Below are positions 33,899 through 45,359 of a stretch of DNA of 64,000 nucleotides, one piece after another. The first letter of the stretch is position 1; each line of letters starts with the position of its first letter. The DNA lies in contig CP099839.1 of NCBI GenBank assembly GCA_030062745.1, positions 27,207,324 to 27,271,323 on the forward strand, read 5' to 3'. The stretch is from Capitulum mitella. Its lineage: Eukaryota; Arthropoda; Thecostraca; Pollicipedomorpha; Pollicipedidae. The notes beneath the pieces were generated by a model. The model saw only the letters and a program-made list of their open reading frames with translations, was not told the origin of the DNA and ran no database searches. A program made the translations under genes and the position numbers.

Positions 33899-35446
33899 AT
33901 GGCGGGCCTGCAGGTGCTGTTCGAACACGCGGCGGGCTACGGCCTGTTCGCCGTCAAGGAGTTCGAGGAGACGGGCATGCTGCTGCCGGAGGTGGAGGCG
34001 TCCGTCACCGACCTGAGCAAGTTCAACTCGATCGTCCACCTGACCGGCTTCATGCCGTTCAAGACGGGCGCCAACGCGCTGGAGAACATGAACGCCGTGT
34101 CCGAGGGCATCGTCACCGAGGACCTGCAGCTGTTCCTGGACACGAACCTACCGAGCAAGCGCAAGAAGGTGACGGTGGGCGTGTCGGAGCCCAAGCTGGG
34201 TGCCGCCATATCGGAGGCGCTCGGGGTCAAGTGCCAGCATTCGGGCGCCGTGCCGGAAATTCTGCGCGGCATTCGCACCCACTTCCACAACATGGTGAAG
34301 GGTTTCACCCTGGTGAACTCCGGCAAGGCCCAGCTCGGCCTCGGCCACAGCTACTCGCGCTGCAAGGTCAAGTTCAACGTGAACAAGGCGGACAACATGA
34401 TCATCCAGAGCATCGCGCTGCTGGACCAGCTAGACAAGGACATCAACACGTTCTCGATGCGCATCCGCGAGTGGTATTCGTACCACTTCCCGGAACTGGT
34501 GAAGATCTGCCCCAACAACTACATGTACGCGCGCTGCACGCAGGTGATCCGCAACCGCAAGGAGCTGACGGAGGAGGTGGTGCCCCAGCTGGAGGAGATC
34601 CTGATGGACTCGGCCAAGGCGCAGGCCATCTACGAGGCGTCGAAGTCGTCGATGGGCATGGACATCTCTCCGCTGGACCTCATCAACATCGACATGTTCG
34701 CCAAGCGCGTGGTGGCGCTGTCCGAGTACCGTACTAGCCTGCAGAACTATCTCAAGGACAAGATGGGCGCGGTGGCGCCAAACCTGGGCGAGCTGGTGGG
34801 CGACACGGTTGCGGCGCGGCTCATCTCGCACGCGGGCTCGCTCACCAACCTGGCGAAGTACCCGGCCTCCACCGTGCAGATCCTGGGCGCTGAGAAGGCG
34901 CTGTTTCGCGCGCTCAAGACGCGCGGCAACACGCCCAAGTACGGCCTGCTGTTCCACTCGACGTTCATCGGCCGCGCTGGCGCCAAGAACAAGGGCCGCA
35001 TCTCGCGCTACCTGGCGAACAAGTGCAGCATCGCTAGCCGCATCGACTGCTTCTCGGAGAACACGAGCACCGTGTTTGGCGAGAAGCTGCGGGAGCAGGT
35101 CGAGGAGCGGCTCAAGTTCTACGAGACGGGCGAGATCCCGCGCAAGAACGCCGACGTCATGAAGGAGGCCATGGAGGAGTGCGAGCTGGCGCAGACCAAG
35201 TCGGACAAGAAGAAGAAAAAGAAGAAGAAGCGCAAGCACGAGAACGACGAGAACGGGGACACGACGCTGGACGCGTCCCAGATCGAGGACGAGCAGGAGC
35301 CCAAGAAGAAGAAAAAGCGCAAGAGCTCGGATTTGAACGGCGACTCGGCGCCGGACCTGGACACCACGCAGGACAGCGTGAACGGCAAGAAGAAGAAGAA
35401 GAAGAAGGATAAGGAGATGGAGATGGAGGCCGAGTTCGCCGTCTAG
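33899..35446 (+). CDS. NOP56: NOP56, box C/D snoRNP core protein
   Basis: NOP56 pairs with NOP58, fibrillarin and SNU13 in box C/D snoRNPs that guide 2'-O-methylation of rRNA in the nucleolus. The 515-residue frame starts [20 protein letters not shown], matching the family N-terminus. Then come [20 protein letters not shown] and [19 protein letters not shown] (NOSIC region, about 140-205), [15 protein letters not shown], and the highly conserved Nop domain (about 310-400: [58 protein letters not shown]). The tail from about 435 is lysine-rich (KKE/KKK blocks), as usual, but shorter than the human one (594 residues total). The frame could be extended upstream, but the family start is clearly at 33899. 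The whole coding region is a single exon. Confidence 0.98.
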   Translation: MAGLQVLFEHAAGYGLFAVKEFEETGMLLPEVEASVTDLSKFNSIVHLTGFMPFKTGANALENMNAVSEGIVTEDLQLFLDTNLPSKRKKVTVGVSEPKLGAAISEALGVKCQHSGAVPEILRGIRTHFHNMVKGFTLVNSGKAQLGLGHSYSRCKVKFNVNKADNMIIQSIALLDQLDKDINTFSMRIREWYSYHFPELVKICPNNYMYARCTQVIRNRKELTEEVVPQLEEILMDSAKAQAIYEASKSSMGMDISPLDLINIDMFAKRVVALSEYRTSLQNYLKDKMGAVAPNLGELVGDTVAARLISHAGSLTNLAKYPASTVQILGAEKALFRALKTRGNTPKYGLLFHSTFIGRAGAKNKGRISRYLANKCSIASRIDCFSENTSTVFGEKLREQVEERLKFYETGEIPRKNADVMKEAMEECELAQTKSDKKKKKKKKRKHENDENGDTTLDASQIEDEQEPKKKKKRKSSDLNGDSAPDLDTTQDSVNGKKKKKKKDKEMEMEAEFAV

Positions 35447-35747
35447 GGGACGCGAGGCGAGACCGCCGGGAGGCGTCGGCGTCCATTCGGCCCGCGCTGG
35501 CGGCCGTCACCGTCCGGCCGGCGGGTTCCAGACGGACGGCGCGGGTATCCTGGACCGCCTGGTCCCTGCCGCAGCCGCGTCACCTCTGGGCGCTGCCGGG
35601 CCGCGAGGCCAGGACCGCGGCAGGGCGCCGATCCGTGGATGGTATTTTTGAACGGCTCTTTGATTCCACGATTGCGAGTGAAAAATTGTTGACCTTTCTG
35701 TAGCGTTGCGTCGTGAGTGTAGAATCCTCTGGGGTTGTGACTGGAGA

Positions 35748-35753
35748 AATAAA
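35748..35753 (+). promoter_or_regulatory. Polyadenylation signal for NOP56
   Basis: AATAAA about 300 bp after the NOP56 stop at 35444-35446. Confidence 0.7.
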
Positions 35754-36379
35754 CCTGCCCAGATATATATCGTCTCTGTAAAATATAGTCGTGGTCTGCA
35801 GCAGCGTGATGGCCTCCGTGTACCGGGATTAGCGGGTTCTCGACGGCAGGAGCCTCAAGGACAGACGGAGTGTTTCCTCGCCGCTACTCGAACTGCAGCC
35901 TTCGCGTGCTGGCACATTGTGCCCTGTCTCGTGGCCGTGGAACCGGTCCTTGGAGTCTGCGCCCCGCGGCCAGCATCGATGAGCTGGCGCCGGCCGGGCC
36001 GCGAGCGATTCTCTGTCTCCTCTGCGGAGCCGGCGGCGGGGAGGGGAGGAAGCAGGCCCGGCGCGAAACGGGCGATCGGCCGTACCGACCACAGTCCAGT
36101 GAAAGCAATACTGCTACTGGCCACTGTCCAGACTACAAGTGTCCGGGCGATATACCGTGCAGCTACGTTCAAACGATGTTTTCGGCTTCAAACATCTTAA
36201 TTCGTCTAGAGCGATGCAAGCCAGAACTGGAGGTAGTGCTGTATGCCGCGACCTTAAAACGGGACGTATTATTACAAGTTTCTTTTCGGTTGAAGTAGTC
36301 GATGCCGCCGTTCATTAACATATGCCGATGTATGATAGGGACGGTTTTAGAGAGTAAAGTGTGACTAGAGATGTCTGAG

Positions 36380-36502
36380 CGCGGGCGAAGGAATGGGGAA
36401 CGCAAGGGGCCATGGTCCTTCACTTTTGGGGAAATTTAACAGCGCTATGGGAAGCAACTTTGCCCATTCTCTCACACACTTCGGCATGCTCCTACGCCCC
36501 TG
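36380..36502. mobile_element. Short TIR element, family C copy 1 (hAT-like)
   Basis: Similar to 39775-39907 in the same orientation. The right end CTCCTACGCCCCTG is inverted relative to the left end of copy 2 (GGGCGTAGGA). Flanks TGTCTGAG (36372-36379) and CGTCTGCG (36503-36510) agree at six of eight bases, as for a decayed 8-bp target duplication. Confidence 0.6.
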
Positions 36503-37843
36503 CGTCTGCGGGGCTCCGGTCGAAACCTGGCCTCGCGGGTTTGATATTTTTCCGGGACAATGACCGACGTGCAATTATGGTCCGTGCTGAAGCATAGCCG
36601 ACTAAGCTTACCCACGGGAGGAGAGGGCAAAAAACGGCGGGATCCATCACATAAAAAATGCGGGTGCGAAAGACAGTCTGGTGACGTGCAAGTGATACAG
36701 TTGTTGACCTTCAAATTCAAGTGGTCTGCAGCAAGCCCTGACTCATTAGCAAAAGTACAGGTGTACGCCCTGATCACATTATGGATGCCGTCAGACGACA
36801 TGCGATTGCACGTGCGCTGTGCGCCACCGCCCCGCCGTCCCAGCCGAGCCGATAACACGCATTGGGCGGGCCGCCTGATCCGATTATCGGCATTGCACTT
36901 CTCAGAAAAATGATAATGGGGAGGTGGCTTACGTATTAGCCCGATATACTGATACTGCCAGACTGACAGATTGTATAAAGTGAATAAGTTAAAAACGTTG
37001 TTTCCAGTAAGAAGTATCAGTTCACCCAGCACAAAGGCTGAGGCGACTCTAAAAAGGTATTAACTGGAAAGAATTCCAGACTCAATGACAGTCAGGACGG
37101 CACTGAGCTCGTTCGCGAAAACCAATTAATTCTTATTGGCTCAGCCCGCGGGAAGACGGACATTTTATCTTCCGGCTGCATTCTACCGTGTGATAGCAGA
37201 CCACTGGAAGAGTGCCGTCAGACACGGCTAATTGGAAAACACTCACGGGCTTTCAAGCGCGGATCGCAGGTCTGACAAGTCAAGTATGGCAGCGAACAAA
37301 CGATCATTCGTTGTCGCGCGTCAATCTTCAATCAGCAGATTCCGGTTCGTTACGATAAAACTCTTAACAACATGGGCTCTGCCACATGGGAATGCTTTCC
37401 CGAATGTAACGGGATATAACGTTACAGTCACACGAAAACATGACAGGGAAAATTTACGCGCGAAACAGGGAAGGATGCTTCAAAAGGCTTTGTGCTCTCA
37501 AATTTTAACTCTTGGTGAAGCCATCAGCTTACATATTTAAGCTACTTTGGTAGCAGGTTCGTTCGAACAGCCGCGAGTACGAATGTGGGCTTGGCACTTA
37601 GGACCGTTAATGTCGTGATGTCAATTTGCTCGAGCGGACCCGAAATGGCTTTCCATGAGACGAACACCGGCGGGTAAAAACAACGTATTTCGTTGTCGTT
37701 ATCGTCCGTAACTTTTCGCCAGCAGTACCGATACCGTCAGCTTGGGTATCTTCACCATGTGCCCTTACGAAGGCTATTGCTGGTCCCCGACATTTGTCGA
37801 TGGACATACTGACAGACACAGACAGACAGACAAACCCAGGAGT

Positions 37844-38002
37844 GTTGATTTCCGTAAGTGATAGGTGGGCGAGCCGAGGGCCCGACAACCTAATTCCCCC
37901 CCCCCCCAAATGTGGGTTTCTTTACGGATTTAGCCCACTTTGTTTTGACCAACGAAAATTTATAAGTCTCCGTTGTCTTAAATTCTTTGTCTTAAATATG
38001 GA

Positions 38003-38070
<68 letters not shown>

Positions 38071-38281
38071 ATAGAAGGTAAAAAGATGGATACATCGCTT
38101 TAGACTTTATTCTTTATTTTCTGCCCATCTCTTATGTATTGCGGCTATTCCTTCCATTATTATTGCTCATTTCTCTTTAAAACCAGCAGAAAATATTGGG
38201 CGGCCAAAGCAACATTCAGGAGGGGGACAAATCAACATTGGGTGAGCCAGAACCCTGTCAAAAGAATACCAATCGATACTC
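37844..38281. repeat. Dispersed repeat family B, copy 1, with internal microsatellite
   Basis: Matches 55197-55577 in order: GATTTCCGTAAGTGA-like start, CGACAACCTAA, ATGTGGGTTTCT, GGATTTAGCCCACTTT, then a TA tract, then CAGAAAATA and CAACATTGGGTG. Both copies carry a long TA microsatellite at the same internal place. Confidence 0.8.
38008..38069. repeat. (TA)n(TG)n microsatellite
   Basis: Uninterrupted TA dinucleotides to about 38034, then TG dinucleotides. Confidence 0.97.
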
Positions 38282-38761
38282 TTAGACAGACGTGGTCCGT
38301 TCAAGCCGTTTGCAGATCTTTCATTAGACTCTCGTTTGCCTTCTGTCGTCAGATTGATGCGCGTGCAGTCTGTTGTCGGGCTTCTGGAAGTCATGTCGCA
38401 AGTGCATGGACCTTTCAATCGTCGGAGCGTCTTCCTTCTTCCCTGCTGACCTCTCTGCAATAGTGCGACCTGGTATTCCTGCGGGCAGTCCACCAACACG
38501 TCCATAGCGGTTTGTTTTCGGACTCTGGTACCTTTGTGTCGATCTCTTACCTGAAACGGCAACTGGATTTTCAACCACACCCCGTCGAAATCCTATTTGA
38601 GAGAGCTGCTGAATTTGCTACTGCGGAACTCGCCAGAAGCGAATCATGTTTGCCGAAATCTCACCTGCGATCTTTTCTTGGACTCCCACCCCAAACCGTT
38701 TTTGGACTTCCATCTATGACCTGGTCCTGGACTCACCTTCACTTCCAGTTCGTCCGCGCCT

Positions 38762-38870
38762 CCCGAGGCCCGCCACAATCTCACCTCTCACCTGCACTCC
38801 GCGGCGGGTCAGCGGTTCGCCCGAGGCCCGCCGCAATCACACCTCTCACCTGCGTTCCGCGGCGGGTCAG
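38762..38870. repeat. 58-bp tandem duplication
   Basis: Two units beginning CCCGAGGCCCGCC at 38762 and 38820, each ending in GCGGCGGGTCAG, with few differences. Confidence 0.85.
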
Positions 38871-39106
38871 TCCGCAGTCGTCGGCGCTCCGTCCGTCACG
38901 GACGACGCTCCGCTCGGCCGTGACGCGCGACTCTATCTCTGTCCCGTCACGAACGGCGTCACGCGGCCGGCTCGGCTGGCGGCGCTGCTCCAGCGTCGGA
39001 CGGGCTCGGCTGAGGACTGAGACGGCCGCCGGCCGCTCCGCGCCCCCTCCCCGATCTCCCCCGCCCGTCCCTGGAGCAACAAACGGCCGCGCCGCCCCTG
39101 GCCGTG

Positions 39107-39112
39107 TATAAA
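39107..39112 (+). promoter_or_regulatory. TATA-like box in GC-rich context
   Basis: TATAAA within GCCGTGTATAAAGGCC in otherwise GC-rich DNA, with an ATG at 39165 about 55 bp downstream. The following frame (192 codons) has no recognisable domain, so a transcription unit is only suggested. Confidence 0.25.
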
Positions 39113-39774
39113 GGCCTGCGAGACGGCTGTCCGCACCTAAACAAGGCGCTAGTGGCGGCGGCGCATGGAACCCAATCGGCTCTTAAGAACGCCACAGCCG
39201 CGCCACCCGCGCCGCAGACGGCCGGGCCAACAGCCCGGAGCTCGGTTTGATCCCGAACAGCCGCCCCGACGACCGCTGCCGCGGCACAGCAACCGTCGGA
39301 AACTCATCAATACCTGCCAGTGCCGCCACCAGAGACATTCACGTGTGACGCAACAAACGTCAGGCCCGTGTTTGTGCTCGATCCGACGAGTGATTTTGTT
39401 CTACCTGTTTTTGCTTCGCGGCCCTCGCACGTCAGCCGTCTGCTTTCGACGCAACCGCCGCCAAACAGTCCATCGCTGTCGCTCACATGGCGCTATGTGC
39501 ACTGCAGGGGCCGTGCAGTCCGCTCCTGTGTCTGGTGGAGGACTGGCCGGCGTCTGGCGGCGGTCTCGGGTCACCTTTGCAGGGCGCGGATCAACATCAA
39601 CCGCCGACCTCCCCCCGGTCGCTGACGGCCCCGTGATGTCACGCCCGGCATCTCCGATAGCGCTTCCGGTGGCCGCTGCACCGGCCGCTCAGGTGCAACG
39701 CCGGTGGCCGGCGGCGACCGTCTGGGGTCCGTTTGTTTGTTGAGAGTTAAGACGCACAGTCTTTTGGACCCGAG

Positions 39775-39907
39775 CATGGGCGTAGGAACTGTGGGGCAAG
39801 GATCGGGGGCCATGCCTCCCCCTCACACTTTTGGGCGAACTTAAGACTAGCCCTATGGAAGAAAACGTCCTTGGCTTGCTCACTTTCTGAATGCTCCTAC
39901 GCTCCTG
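39775..39907. mobile_element. Short TIR element, family C copy 2
   Basis: Ends CATGGGCGTAGGA and TCCTACGCTCCTG form a terminal inverted repeat. The interior matches 36380-36502 (GGGGCCATG, CACTTTTGGG, CCTATGG). The flanks show no convincing 8-bp duplication. Confidence 0.6.
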
Positions 39908-40437
39908 GAACTAGATATGATCTGTGGTATTTTTTTCTTGCCCGGAGAGAGGATGAAGGTTTGCGGCGCTCAGTTCAAGATAGAAAGATAAAGCGGACAA
40001 AACGACTTTCGCATGCTGACATTGCATCAAACGAACATACAGCTTCTTTCAGTCATATGTGTACCATTAAACATGGGTCCAAGACTGGGATAAATTTTGG
40101 TGCGGAAACATATTCAACGAAGCCAAAAATGTTGCACTGATAACGCATTTATGGTACTTTATATTTTAAAGCAAGGAAGCGCGTGAACGCATCATGATTC
40201 TGGTACAGGATTCCATACCAATGAAAATCTTTGGTATGGAAAGCCCATACCAAAGATGTACAAAGTTACGCCCCTGCCACTGGAAGGGAAAGAGTAGAAC
40301 TAGGCGGTATATTATTCTGAGCACACTTATCTTTAAAATATGTCAAAAACAGCCCATCTCGCGGCAATATGGCACGTCTACGGAGTATCACTCTGTAAGA
40401 TTGCGAGCCATAGCTGATAGCGAGACCCAGTCGCAAC

Positions 40438-40644
40438 CAGGCACGTAGCCAGGATTTTCCTCGGGCCTGAGGAAAATCCTGGGGGAAATGTCGGGGGCAA
40501 ATGTCAAATGTCGTCATATGCCACTTTGATTTTGCGGTACAGATGTATGAGATCACTATTCCCTTTTCCTGCGAAATATCTAGTGCCTTGGTTGGATCGC
40601 TGGCTCAGGGGAGTGGCATGTTCCCCATGCCTCCTACGTTCCTG
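40438..40644. mobile_element. hAT-like non-autonomous element with intact 8-bp target duplication
   Basis: The 207-bp element starts CAGGCACGTAGCCAGG and ends CCTCCTACGTTCCTG, an imperfect terminal inverted repeat. It is flanked on both sides by the identical octamer GTCGCAAC (40430-40437 and 40645-40652). An 8-bp duplication and CAG-type ends are characteristic of hAT transposons. It has no coding capacity. Its left end resembles 54732 onward. Confidence 0.85.
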
Positions 40645-40652
40645 GTCGCAAC

Positions 40653-43600
40653 GTAACCTGCAGCGAGACTCAGTCTTGGATCTACGGTCTTGAATCGACG
40701 GTGAAAGTCAGCCAGCCAGGATGAAGAACTAAGCCAGTGCGCAGCTCAGACAAAGGACCAGCGGTAGAGGGAGCGGCCAGCCCGGACACATTGTCCGCGG
40801 AGAGAGAGAGAGAGAGAGAGAGGACCCGCAATAGACCGCAGTCCGAACCGTGCGACACGCCATGCAGGCAAGGGTCGGAAACCAAATTCAGTCCAAAGCA
40901 GTGACGGCCGGCATTTGCAGCAACAACAGACGAGAAGTTCGAGCGATATGTTTTTCGCATTGTTTTATTAATTTAATTTTTTATTTTCGGCGGTCATCCG
41001 GCTCCCGACCAGACCCATTGCTGTGGGTGGAACGTGGGATGCTGGGAAGGGGAGGGCCATCCCCATGCGGTCGAATCGGCCTCGTTAGACGTGATACGAT
41101 TAAGCTATATGCTCCGAAGCGCGGCCGTCACGGCTTACCTGGACGACTGAGACGGGTCTTGCCTTGTGTCAAAGCTCTCCACTTCTGGATCAGGGGAAGC
41201 CAAACACGGCGGGAAAGCGGGAAAGTTAGGGGCTCGCACGGTGCTCGTGTCCGCCTGCGCCGTGGTGCTGCCCGGCAGCTCGGCCGGGCCGCGGCACGAC
41301 CCAGCCGGCCGTGCCTGGTGGGTGGGGAGTTTTGGCGGCCGCACAGCGCCGGTGTTTAATTTGGAGTTGCCGGGTGACGCGGTGACGTGTCAGTCTGGTT
41401 ATGCCGGGTCGGGCCGACCCGGCCAGACGTTGGCAGGTCTGCGTCGACCTTGCCTCGAACACGGGCTGAGACGGGCCCCGCAACTGCGATAGGGACACCA
41501 CAGCCGGCTGTGCAAAGCGCCACCCAGACGGGAACTGCCGCCCGACACAGCAACAGCCGAGAACCACACAGCGGCGCAGCGTCAGCCGCGCATCAGCAGT
41601 TGGAATCGACAGCAGCAGCCGAAAGCAGTGAAGCGGAGCCTTAAGATCGTCGCCCTGGCAACAGTGGATGGGACTGGTAAATCTGTAACCTGCATCCGAG
41701 AACACCACAGCGACAGTTCAAAGCCCAGTGCCTCAGGAATAGGAGATGAAGCTGACTCCCATAAACGTAATACAGCAGGCCAAAGGCCAGGAAGCGCCCG
41801 GCTTTGCCTGTCCTATGATCTGCGTGCAAAAATTGCTCAAAATGGCTCTGGCCCACCAAGTTTAAAACCGTCTCTACGCGCTTATAAAGACGACAATATC
41901 TGCTCGGAATGCAGCAAGCAGCAGCTAAAACTACACAGTGGCTGTCAGACCATTCGAAATGCTCTGAAACCATACTGCAAGTCAGGTCGATTTAGCAACA
42001 GCTGCAGACGGCGGCCTCGTCCACAGTAACGGCTGTCACCGGGTCCGACAGTGCTACATCACCCGATCTGATATACCAGCAGCGCAGAGACATCCAACAT
42101 TGAACGATAATTGATTCCGGACATATGCGGCAGCTCGGACACCGACTCCGCTGGAGTGTCTGGAATAACTATGGCACGAGCAATCTAATACGTACCATCC
42201 TCATCGACCACACTGCAGCCACGGGTAATGTCTGCATACCGGACGTCGGATCGACCTGACCCGATATACCAGGAACAAGGGGACTAACACGAGCAGGTGC
42301 AAAATCTTGCAAAGCACGTGCGAAATTTGTCACTAAACAGGTTCTTTAGCATAGTTAAAAAACAATAATCGCTTCCCGTTTTTATGAAGCCACCTTATTA
42401 CACGGCAAATGTAGATCAGAGCAAGACCATTTACCGATCCGGATTTGAGGGGTGAGTTCTTTTTTACGGATTTGAGGGGTGAGTTCTTTTGTGCGTGTTT
42501 ATTATGAAAACGACTGTCGTCCTAATCCCGTTTAGCACTACCCAAAAACATGAGATAATCGAAATGCATGTGCGGTCGCATTGCCCAGAAACTCAAAATT
42601 ATTGTTTTTGTTCCTTTCGTCCGTTGGCGAGCTAACCTCAAGTAATAGAACGATTTATACTAGCTATTACGTTTTTAGGCATTTTAGGCCCTTATATGTC
42701 GGGTGAGTACCGGGCCATAGCGCGAGCCAGACAACCGCAGTGCTTTTGAGTCAGTCGCTTCTGTCCGCACCGAAGATCTGAGTCACGAGGCGCACGTTCT
42801 TGCTGGCCCCGGGAGATGTCAGTTGCCAGCAAGATACCTTTACTCTCCAGCGCCTTTTTGCTGCGTTTATCATCGGCTAATGAAGATACCATGCTTGCCA
42901 CGCGCCATTATACCGCGTAAGAATCGTGCGGCGTGGACTAGTTATTTCTTATTTCTTCGCAGATCCTTGTTTTGTTCTAAACGTTAGCTGCGCTGATGAG
43001 CGTACTTGTTTGTTGATCCTGTGTGCTTGTGCCGTGTGTAGCATGTGCGTTTAATTTTGTGTTTTGTTTGTGTTACTTTTATGGTTCCGTCGCGCACGGG
43101 CTTTTGCGCGTGTTGGTGTGCGAGTGTGTTTGTTAGGGACGGTATATTTTTAGATGCAGGAAGTCTAGCCGGGGCTTAGTGGCCGTAAACACAGTCTGGG
43201 CGCGGTCTCGAGCCAGGTATAAACAGCAGCGGCTCGGCGGCAGCGACCCGTCGACCCCAGCACGCACCGGGCCGCCACGGTGGGTCTCTTCCAGAGAAAA
43301 CACCATCTGGCTGAAAAAAGATGTCGAGCTGTCGGTTGGTGCGTACAGTTTGATTGTTGCTGATGTGGCTGGCAGCTAGAAACAGGAACGAGAATGTTAA
43401 CAGCCGCTCTTTTTTAAGCTGTGTGAGTGAGTGTGAGTGGAACACCACCCCATACCTTCAGTTAATGATCACTCTGTTTGCACTGTCGAGTGGCACGGAA
43501 ACAGCTAAACATTCGACGCCGCCCTGAACAAATACGTACAGGTACAGTCGGCTGGCAGACTGTGATTTCCTCGTAATGTGATATCCTATATACAATTAAG

Positions 43601-45359
43601 AATTATATCTGGCCACGTTTTCTGTTGGTTCCGGCTTCACTAATTAATTCATCCAGAAACGTCATCATCTGCACCTACCTCGGGAATACCGACATCAAGG
43701 TGTGGCGTTTTTTCGCAGAATTCGAACCGGTTTGAATTTACGGGAATTCACCTAAAACATGTACAGTTGATCTTCCTCCATGCACGGGATCATGCAATGA
43801 TGGGCTATAACTGTTACGTATGTACCCATTCGTATAATTAACACAGGAATACCTGCGTGCGTATCGCGAGATGTCGGCCTTTTGAAGGCAGTCCTGGTCA
43901 CCCTAAACATTTCAACACAGGTCAGGAAGCTCGCGCTGCACGAGGAGACCAGCGGGCGAGGGATCCACGGCAGCCAGGGGCGGCGCCACCAGCGACGGGC
44001 AAGATGGCGCTCGGGGCCTCACACACCCTGCTCCGATGTTCCCCTGACCACAGCCACTGATCATGTTATAGTGAGTTTGCGCACGCCGCGGCTGCGACTG
44101 GGCGGATGGTGGCGTTGGTGGTGATGGTGATGGCGGATGATGGCCTGGCCAGGCCGCGCAGAGCAGATGTGTGCTCGGCGTGCTGGGCGCGGGCGTTTCG
44201 GACGGGTCCAGTCTCACGCCAAAGGCAACGGTACAGCACGGCAAGCGCCGGTGACTCGGTACAGTGCACGTTTGGTGCTTCGGTGAGATAGCATGGCTGG
44301 TGTCGATCTGGGACGTTGAAACATATCCAAAAAGGTTACGCAACTTGGGGAGAGGGCAAAAATTATTTCGATGTTTTCTCTCATTTTCTAGATGTCTAGA
44401 AACGGGTCATCTTAATAAGTCTAGCATTTCTGGGACACTGTTAAGAGAAGCCATTGATACTCTGACAACAATCTCGTTGAGCTTCAATATCACCTGGCCA
44501 GAACCGTAACCAAGACTTTCGGAAGGTGGGGGAGTCAAGGCTAAAATGAAAACGTTTGATACTACTCTTGCCATTGTTTCAAGCCCTAATAATCACCCAA
44601 CCAATCAATCATGGAGAAACTGACACTATCAGATAGCACTCCTAAAGCCTCTGAAAATAAAAATGCATTACTTCTCTTTTTTATCCTGTAAATAAATTAT
44701 TTATGAAAACAACAATTCTCAGAAACCTCTGACCACAACGGCAAGGGGTTAACCCACCCCCTGCCCCCCCCCCGGACGCTACTGAACCTGACCCAAGGCT
44801 TAACCCCCGATCAGTTCAATGGGTATCCCAGCTGCGAGGCCTTAACGCGACGGGACTTCAGGTCTAGCACCGTCGTTGGTAAGTTTCAGGCATAGGTTGA
44901 TCATGTGGTGATGTAAATTCAGTAAATTGTATTTCGTCTGGCGTGTCTTGTACTGTAGGGCTTTGTTCATTTCATGCTGAGCCAAATCCAGTTTCACAAT
45001 GTCTCTCAACATCTGCGTTGCCTTAAGTCAACCAATCTCGTTCTGTATTAATAAAACTAGGAATATTTTTTTCGCGTGTTCTTAGTCATCATCTCTTGAG
45101 TATCTATGAGTTCCACTCTGGTGAGTCCTGTTGTACTGGCTCATGATTGCTCTTCCTAAAGACGCTGGTCCTTGATTATCCGCTTGACCTTTCGCGAAGT
45201 CTAAATACTGCGGGATGTGAGAAATATAGAATAGTCTTCTCCTGAACGTCTTTGGGTGAGCATCGGTCTCTCGGCACCATTGTGTAGGATTTGCTCCCCA
45301 CAATCTGGTGGCAATGGCTCAAAAAAGATGGGAAAAGTCGTTTTTAAATTATTGCCATG
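40653..45359. other. Intergenic, no supported gene
   Basis: Contains a (GA)n tract at 40798-40822, a 26-bp direct duplication near 42440-42491 and a TATA-like TATAAA at 43218-43223. Many short frames occur on both strands without recognisable domains. Confidence 0.4.

Larger units (their letters stand above)
35754..40429. other. Intergenic, repeat-rich, no supported gene
   Basis: Apart from the repeats listed separately I see no supported coding region. Frames such as 36472-37032 (-) and 39165-39743 (+) have no recognised domain. Confidence 0.45.

Noticed and set aside
33703-34737. 344-codon second + frame over NOP56
   Set aside because: Out of frame with the highly conserved NOP56 protein; an artefact of GC-rich third positions.
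34430-35239. 269-codon - strand frame over NOP56
   Set aside because: Antisense to the conserved NOP56 frame, Leu/Arg-rich, a shadow of codon bias.
36472-37032. 186-codon - strand frame
   Set aside because: No recognisable domain, and its end falls in the family C mobile element.
43218-43223. TATAAA followed by GC-rich DNA as a promoter
   Set aside because: No downstream frame with protein-like content; TATAAA is common by chance.
43700-43740. TTCGAA-containing stretch considered as a tRNA T-arm
   Set aside because: No acceptor, D or anticodon stem could be folded around it; no tRNA was found anywhere in the window.
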